Source of the DNA: JBNKDD01 sp050288085
GTDB lineage: Bacteria; Chloroflexota; Anaerolineae; Aggregatilineales; UBA3940
Direction: 5' to 3'
Assembly (NCBI GenBank): GCA_050288085.1
Contig: JBNKDD010000011.1
Location: 1-46,215, forward strand
DNA: 46,215 bases
A program made the position numbers and the translations under genes. Below are positions 41,573 through 46,215 of this stretch, in pieces (the first letter of the stretch is position 1; every line of letters starts with the position of its first letter). The notes below the pieces were generated by a model. The model ran no database searches. It was not told the DNA's origin and saw only the letters and a program-made list of their open reading frames with translations.

Positions 41573-42973
41573 CTAAGCGCGGGCGTTTAGTAAGGTGATC
41601 GTCTCCAGTGCGGTTTGTTTCCCCTGCCGGATACAATCCGGTACGCCGAGTCCCCGGTAGGGGCTTCCGGTCACAAAAATGTTTTCGGGGAGGGCTTTCT
41701 CAATTGAATCAACCAGAGCAAGGTGTCCGACATCGGCTTGAGGATATTCATCAGGCCAGCTGAAGGTGCTGATGGCGATCGGTTCGGCATCTAATCCGAT
41801 GATCTTTTTCAGTTCACCGCGTACAATGGCGAGCAAAGATTCGCTGTCCATGCTGGTGGTTTCCGGCGCACCTCCACCGAAGAACACCCGCAGCAGCGTA
41901 TAGCCGTCCGGGGCGCGGCCATCCATCTTTTCCGATGTCCAGGTCATCGCATCGATCATCCGGCCCTCGCGCCGGGGGATCATCAAACCGCGCACCCGGT
42001 TAACCCCTTGAATGTCACGCTCTCGAAAAGCCAGGGAGATCGTCCCAATGTGGTTATGCCTGATCCGGGCCAACAGGTCGGCGGCCTGCGGTGCAGTATC
42101 ACGCAATAATTTGGCGGCGGCATTGGCTTGTGTGGCGAGGATCAGGGTTCTGGCCTGAACTTCGCGGCCATCCGACAGGGCCAACCTGTAATGATCGTCA
42201 ATCCTCGTAATCGCTGTAACTTGAGCCTTGAGTTGAAGATCGCCGGTTAGTTGTTCAACCAGCTTATCGACCAGCTCCTGTGCTCCCTGTCTAAAAGCGA
42301 TAAATGAAGGCGGGCGGACATGTCCATTCTTTGCTGCCTGCCGCCGAGCGCGCATCCGGGCAAATGATCCCTTGAACAATCCCCCGTGTTCGCGCTCCAT
42401 CTCGCGCATAACGGGAGAGGTCGTCATGATGCTCTGCTGCTCAGGGTTGGTATTGTAGATTCCGGCCAGGATGGGAGCGATAAATTTCTCCATCGCCTCG
42501 TGCCCCAGGCGTCTGCTGGCGAAATCTGCCAGGGATTCGTCTTCATAATCTCGCCGGGCAGGGATAAAGGGTTCCGCTAACAGCCGCAGCTTGCCGCGGG
42601 CTGACATCAAGGGGGATCGAATGAATGATACCGGGCCAAGCGGCACAGGAAGCACCCGTCCTTCATCGAGGATATAGGTGCCACTTGCCTCATTCCCGAC
42701 CCCGACGATCCGATCTTGCAGCCCTAATTCGTGCGCCAGCTCCCAGGCTTCGGGCTTGCGGGTGATGAAAGATTCGGGGCCAGCATCAATGATGAACGGC
42801 TCCCCTTTTGGGCTGGTCAGGTAATCTGTCAGGACTTTTCCGCCCCATCGTTCGGCGCTTTCCAGCACCGTGTAGGAGACAGAGGCCGTTTGTAAATACC
42901 AGGCTGTGCTCAGGCCGGAGATACCCCCGCCTATAATTGCAACGTCAAATGGTTTGTAGTTTGTGGTAGACAT
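41573..42973 (-). CDS. hemY: Protoporphyrinogen oxidase
   Basis: The 466-residue flavoprotein begins FDVAIIGGGISGLSTAW, a dinucleotide-binding motif for FAD, and has WGGKVLTD, DAGPESFITRKPEAWEL, MSARGKLRLLAEPF, SFIAFRQGAQELVD and the C-terminal FVTGSPYRGLGVPDCIRQGK. This is the oxygen-dependent HemY/PPOX type, which oxidises protoporphyrinogen IX to protoporphyrin IX, the last step before heme or chlorophyll branches. The in-frame start at 43054 adds an odd hydrophobic stretch; the ATG at 42973 starts at the FAD motif, although its ribosome-binding site is weak. It is co-oriented with the PucC-like gene 19 bases downstream. Confidence 0.92.
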   Translation of the reverse strand: MSTTNYKPFDVAIIGGGISGLSTAWYLQTASVSYTVLESAERWGGKVLTDYLTSPKGEPFIIDAGPESFITRKPEAWELAHELGLQDRIVGVGNEASGTYILDEGRVLPVPLGPVSFIRSPLMSARGKLRLLAEPFIPARRDYEDESLADFASRRLGHEAMEKFIAPILAGIYNTNPEQQSIMTTSPVMREMEREHGGLFKGSFARMRARRQAAKNGHVRPPSFIAFRQGAQELVDKLVEQLTGDLQLKAQVTAITRIDDHYRLALSDGREVQARTLILATQANAAAKLLRDTAPQAADLLARIRHNHIGTISLAFRERDIQGVNRVRGLMIPRREGRMIDAMTWTSEKMDGRAPDGYTLLRVFFGGGAPETTSMDSESLLAIVRGELKKIIGLDAEPIAISTFSWPDEYPQADVGHLALVDSIEKALPENIFVTGSPYRGLGVPDCIRQGKQTALETITLLNARA

Positions 42974-43212
42974 ATTAGATTTTAGAAAGAACAAAGAGTT
43001 AAACAGCAATGGGGAGATTCTATCGTAAACGCATATATATATACATATTTGCATATTTTTAGTGATGTCCGATATAAGACTCTTATAACAAATTCAATCA
43101 TCCCATGATGAAAAAATTCACAAAAATTCATAAATAGCACCACTGATCTGTCGTAAAATAAAAAAGTTGGGCTAAGAAATTATTGATACCTTCTTATTGA
43201 AAGCACAGGATT

Positions 43213-43551
43213 ATGAGGGTTAAAGAAGAGAAATCGTCTCGACGGTTCTGGGTAGGCTGCCTGATTTATCACAAATTGACCGGGCGCTTCGGTGTAGTGG
43301 TTTCCTGTTGTAATGCCATGTGCAAAATTGTTTATGCGGTGGATGGGGACGACGATCAGACTCCCATCACCGTGATGAAGGCAGACCTGGAGCGGGGATA
43401 CACCTGTCCCCAATGCCAGGGGCTTAAACGTGAACATGAGCTTGCACCCCAACATGGTTCTCTTTGTAATGAATGTGCAGCACAGCAATCGTCGGAGGTT
43501 GATCAGAGAGCACGTCAGAAGATAGATCCGGTTGCCCCGCTGATCTGGTGA
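43213..43551 (+). CDS. Small protein with CPxC and CNEC motifs, unknown
   Basis: The 112-residue protein starts with a basic stretch, then RRFWVGCLIYHKLTGRFGVVVSCCNAMCKIVYAVDGDD, which looks like a small beta-barrel, and ends with CPQC...CNEC, a likely zinc-binding knuckle. No family is recognised. An AGGA lies close to the ATG. Upstream is AT-rich sequence, and the gene converges on the glycosyltransferase with adjacent stop codons (43551 and 43552). Its codon use and length fit a real gene, but it has no operon partner. Confidence 0.55.
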   Translation: MRVKEEKSSRRFWVGCLIYHKLTGRFGVVVSCCNAMCKIVYAVDGDDDQTPITVMKADLERGYTCPQCQGLKREHELAPQHGSLCNECAAQQSSEVDQRARQKIDPVAPLIW

Positions 43552-44682
43552 TCACCCGGCGGCAGCTTTCTCGTATACGGCCCAGGTTTCCCTGGCTGCT
43601 CGTTCCCACGAGAACGTCGCAGCTTTTTCAAGGCCTTTCTCGCGGAGAGTAGCTCGCAGGGCGGGCTTTTCAATCAGCTCGCGTAGGGCGGCGCACAACT
43701 GGCTTACGTTCTCCGGTTGAAACTGGAGCGCCGCCCCCTGCGATATCTCCCCGACACTCGACGTGCTGCTGCACGCGACCGGGGTTCCGCAGGCCATCGC
43801 CTCAAGCACCGGCAGTCCAAAGCCCTCATACACCGAAGCACTAACCGCTGCCGTCGCCCCGGCGATCATGGCGGGTAAATCCGCATCAGGGACATAACCG
43901 GGCCTGATCACGGCTTCTTGCTGCTCGAACTGGTCGATAGCCTGGTGGTAGCTCTCGGTCAGCCAGCCCTCTGATCCGACCACCACCAGCCGCAGATCGG
44001 CGAGTGAATGGTCCTGCCTGAGTTGGGCCAACGCCTGGACTAACCGGGCCAGGTTTTTACGTGGCTCAATCGTTCCAACGGTGATCAGGTAGCGTTCCGG
44101 TAGATTATATTTGGCCCGCACGCGTGCGATTTCGTCGTCGGGCTGTGGCTTGAAGTGTGGGGCGGCAGCCTCATAGACCACCGTGATCTTCTCATCCGGT
44201 GTGCCGTACAGCCGCATCAGGTCAGATTTGGTGTGATAGCTGACGGTGATAATGTGTTCGGCCCGCCGGACGAACAGCGGCATCGCCGCATTGAGATACC
44301 AATAGTTGAGCTTTTTGTGATGCTCCGGGAAGAGATTATAGATCAGGTCGTGGACGGTCAGCACGGTTGGTATACCGTGCAGGGGCATCAACAGGTGCTC
44401 GGTGGAGTGATACAGGTCGGTCGGCCCAATGATCGGGTTGAAGCCAATCCGCCCGATCTGCGCCAGCCAGATCGCCATTCGCCAGGGTTTATACCCGGCC
44501 TTGATCGTCTTAATCGGCAGCCCGGCCAGTTCGGGTAGGGTTTTTGCCTCGGTGGTGAGATTGGCAAACAGGCGGATCGAGTCGGGCTGCTGCTGGGCAA
44601 GTGCCGCCGCCACTGACGCCGCATAGCGTCCCAACCCGGCCCGACCGTTCACAGCAGGGGATACGTCTACGGTTATGTTCAT
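43552..44682 (-). CDS. GT4-family glycosyltransferase
   Basis: The 376-residue protein has an N-terminal GT-B half starting MNITVDVSPAVNGRAGLGRYA, HSTEHLLMP and a VLTVHDLIYNLFPEHH segment, and a C-terminal half with TIEPRKNLARLVQAL and EGFGLPVLEAMACGTPVACSS. The last motif holds the E-x7-E pair of GT4 enzymes, retaining glycosyltransferases that use nucleotide-sugars to build glycans or glycolipids at the inner membrane face. An in-frame start at 44739 exists, but the ATG at 44682 begins at the Rossmann strand. No other glycan genes are adjacent. Confidence 0.9.
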   Translation of the reverse strand: MNITVDVSPAVNGRAGLGRYAASVAAALAQQQPDSIRLFANLTTEAKTLPELAGLPIKTIKAGYKPWRMAIWLAQIGRIGFNPIIGPTDLYHSTEHLLMPLHGIPTVLTVHDLIYNLFPEHHKKLNYWYLNAAMPLFVRRAEHIITVSYHTKSDLMRLYGTPDEKITVVYEAAAPHFKPQPDDEIARVRAKYNLPERYLITVGTIEPRKNLARLVQALAQLRQDHSLADLRLVVVGSEGWLTESYHQAIDQFEQQEAVIRPGYVPDADLPAMIAGATAAVSASVYEGFGLPVLEAMACGTPVACSSTSSVGEISQGAALQFQPENVSQLCAALRELIEKPALRATLREKGLEKAATFSWERAARETWAVYEKAAAG

Positions 44683-44811
44683 GTCGCCAGTGTAGCGCGA
44701 AACGGGGCAGGGGAAAAGCTGTTTACCCATAACTGTCATGACATGCTATATAATAAAGAATAAACAGTTCACGTTAACATCTGGGGGGATTTAGCTTTAA
44801 GGGATTTCACG

Positions 44812-46215
44812 ATGCGTCGCCAACCTCAATACGGTCAGGATCGAATCGCTGCCGCTTACCGCCTGATCGAGTCCAATAACCGGGATCAGGCCCGTCGCAT
44901 GTTGAACGATCTCCTGGCTGAAGACCCGGATAATCTGGAAGCCTGGGGACTGCTGCTCCGCCTGACCGATAATTACCGCGAGGAGATGCTCTATCTCCGC
45001 CAAATCCTGGCGCGTGCCCCCGAATTGACCTGGGCGCAGGAACGGCTTGACCAACTGGTCACCTATGATATCGACCCGGACTCCAATCTGAGCTGGGGGT
45101 CAGACGCCGATCAAGACAACTGGAAGGAAGCCACCCCGGCGCAAGAGGAAGAGGACCAGCGCAGGGGATTTCCCCTTTGGATTCTGCTGGCACTATTGTT
45201 TAGCGGTTGTTTGATCACGGCTACCAGTATTTTCTGGGTGCGTTCAAACAGTGAGCCGCAGCAAGAAACGGTGAACTGTGAACAGTTGATCAGCCGCGCT
45301 TTGAGTTTAACCGACTCAAACTGTGAACGGATCGACGGCAATCAGGCCTGTTATGGCAATGTTCGCCTGGAGGCAGAACTCAATCCGGGTGCGCCCGTAA
45401 ATTTTGACGCGGTCGGTGACGTGATCGACGTGCAAGACCTGTACAGCCTATCCGCCTCACCGATGGATTTAGATAACCAGGTCTGGGGGGTGGCCCTGTT
45501 CAAGTTGGAAGCGAATATTGCCTATACCAGCCCCGGCGAACTGGCGACCTTCATTGTCTTTGGCGATACCAACCTGACCAACGAATCCGGCGACATGCAG
45601 GCTTTTTATTTTTCCAGCGGCTTCGGCCAGATTGCCTGCGAGGCCGTCCCCTTTGACGGGATTTACATCACGATGCCTGACGGGGCCGGACTGAACTTCT
45701 CCGTGAACGGCACCCAGGTCACCCTGTTTGGCGATGGCTTGATAGAGGCCCATGAGGACGGGGAGATGATCTTCTCGGTGACCAGTGGCAGCGGCGAGGT
45801 TACCGCCAATGGGCAGTCACAGGCTGTTGGCGAGGGCTGGTCGGTCGGGGTTCCGCTTGATGGCCTGGAAGCCGACGGCCCACCATCTGCCCCGGAATGG
45901 ATCGTCAAAGATGTCCTGACCCAATCCTGTGCCATGTTTGGTATTGGCTGTGATCCCAACGACCTCGACCCGGTTTATCCGGGTGGAGCAGGTGGGACGG
46001 TCGTGGCCGGTTCGACGGCGGCGGCCCAACTCACACCTATTCCGACGGTCAAACCCGGCGATCCGACCTACACGCCGACCTCAACGCCGGTTCCGACGGT
46101 CAGACCCGGCGACCCGACCTATACCCCAATTTCGAGGCCGATTCCGACAGCAAAACCCGGTGAGCCGACCTACACGCCGGTATCACTGCCAACCAACACT
46201 TTGCCACCGGCTCCC
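44812..46215 (+). CDS. Membrane protein with TPR-like N-terminus, cut by the window end
   Basis: The frame is open from ATG 44812 to the last base (468 codons), so the C-terminus is missing. Residues 8-80 look like TPR-type helices (ESNNRDQARRMLNDLLAEDP, DNLEAWGLLL). A membrane segment follows at about 119-143 (WILLALLFSGCLITATSIF). The outside part is beta-rich and includes a FecR-like stretch (VTANGQSQAVGEGWSVG), and then a Pro-Thr-rich linker of 17-residue repeats. It probably senses or scaffolds at the cell surface. A purine-rich AAGGGA lies before the start, and an extended -10-like TGCTATATAAT lies at 44744-44754. Confidence 0.8.
   Translation, partial: MRRQPQYGQDRIAAAYRLIESNNRDQARRMLNDLLAEDPDNLEAWGLLLRLTDNYREEMLYLRQILARAPELTWAQERLDQLVTYDIDPDSNLSWGSDADQDNWKEATPAQEEEDQRRGFPLWILLALLFSGCLITATSIFWVRSNSEPQQETVNCEQLISRALSLTDSNCERIDGNQACYGNVRLEAELNPGAPVNFDAVGDVIDVQDLYSLSASPMDLDNQVWGVALFKLEANIAYTSPGELATFIVFGDTNLTNESGDMQAFYFSSGFGQIACEAVPFDGIYITMPDGAGLNFSVNGTQVTLFGDGLIEAHEDGEMIFSVTSGSGEVTANGQSQAVGEGWSVGVPLDGLEADGPPSAPEWIVKDVLTQSCAMFGIGCDPNDLDPVYPGGAGGTVVAGSTAAAQLTPIPTVKPGDPTYTPTSTPVPTVRPGDPTYTPISRPIPTAKPGEPTYTPVSLPTNTLPPAP
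46036..46188 (+). repeat. Three tandem 51-base repeats in coding sequence
   Basis: Units at 46036-46086, 46087-46137 and 46138-46188 each encode a 17-residue repeat of the type P-(I/V)-PT-x-(K/R)-PG-(D/E)-PTYTP-x-S-x. They form a stiff Pro-Thr linker in the partial membrane protein. Confidence 0.85.

Noticed and set aside
46036..46188. CRISPR-like repeat array
   Set aside because: The three 51-base units are directly adjacent with no spacers, lie in an open coding frame and encode a Pro-Thr repeat.

Overview
The window looks like a chromosomal stretch from a Chloroflexota bacterium, probably Anaerolineae-like. This is inferred from gene content: several membrane-anchored Ser/Thr kinases with WD40 or Thr-Pro-rich exteriors, WD40 lipoproteins, MacB-like ABC exporters, DUF1638, a LarA-type enzyme and many palindromic intergenic repeats. 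Codon use is moderately GC-rich and TGA is used as an ordinary stop. No rRNA, tRNA, CRISPR array, phage or intact insertion sequence was seen.

Bases 1-3732 hold a leftward five-gene operon: GyrI-like ligand-binding protein, membrane-anchored alpha/beta hydrolase, Cys-rich DUF3795 protein, macro-domain ADP-ribosyl hydrolase and BtrH-like protein. It is driven by a promoter with a 19-bp spacer filled by a perfect palindrome, the hallmark of MerR-family control. Bases 3847-9029 run rightward: metF, a xylose-isomerase-like protein with an altered metal ligand, a Gfo/Idh/MocA dehydrogenase, a D-lyxose/D-mannose isomerase and a LarA-family nickel-pincer racemase. The last four look like a rare-sugar or sugar-acid module.

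Bases 9035-15219 carry two stand-alone receiver proteins, a DegV protein preceded by two FadR/GntR-like operators, a double-ACT protein, a membrane protein, a homocysteine S-methyltransferase, a Uma2 nuclease-fold protein, DUF1638 and a LysE exporter. Bases 15277-19180 hold a kinase with fourteen WD40 repeats and a methyltetrahydrofolate methyltransferase. With metF and the homocysteine methyltransferase, the latter points to methyl-group transfer through folate and perhaps a corrinoid protein, which is not encoded here. A membrane-protein gene broken by one in-frame TGA (19349-19792), a methyltransferase, an NAD-dependent epimerase, a histidine kinase and a DUF1232 protein follow.

Bases 23891-33622 hold two MacB/FtsX-type ABC systems, a pseudokinase that has lost its catalytic residues, and a TetR regulator with a 29-bp palindromic operator, divergent from one ABC set. 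Bases 33746-46215 hold a WD40 lipoprotein, a GH13 glucosidase, two tandem paralogous lipoproteins, a third receptor-like kinase, a PucC/BCD-family transporter beside protoporphyrinogen oxidase, a small Cys-motif protein, a GT4 glycosyltransferase and a membrane protein cut by the window end.

The observations most worth following are the MerR-type promoter and its operon, the pseudokinase, the sugar module with a variant isomerase, the paired operators before degV, the PucC-HemY pair, and a 97-bp element with terminal inverted repeats flanked by 12-bp direct repeats.
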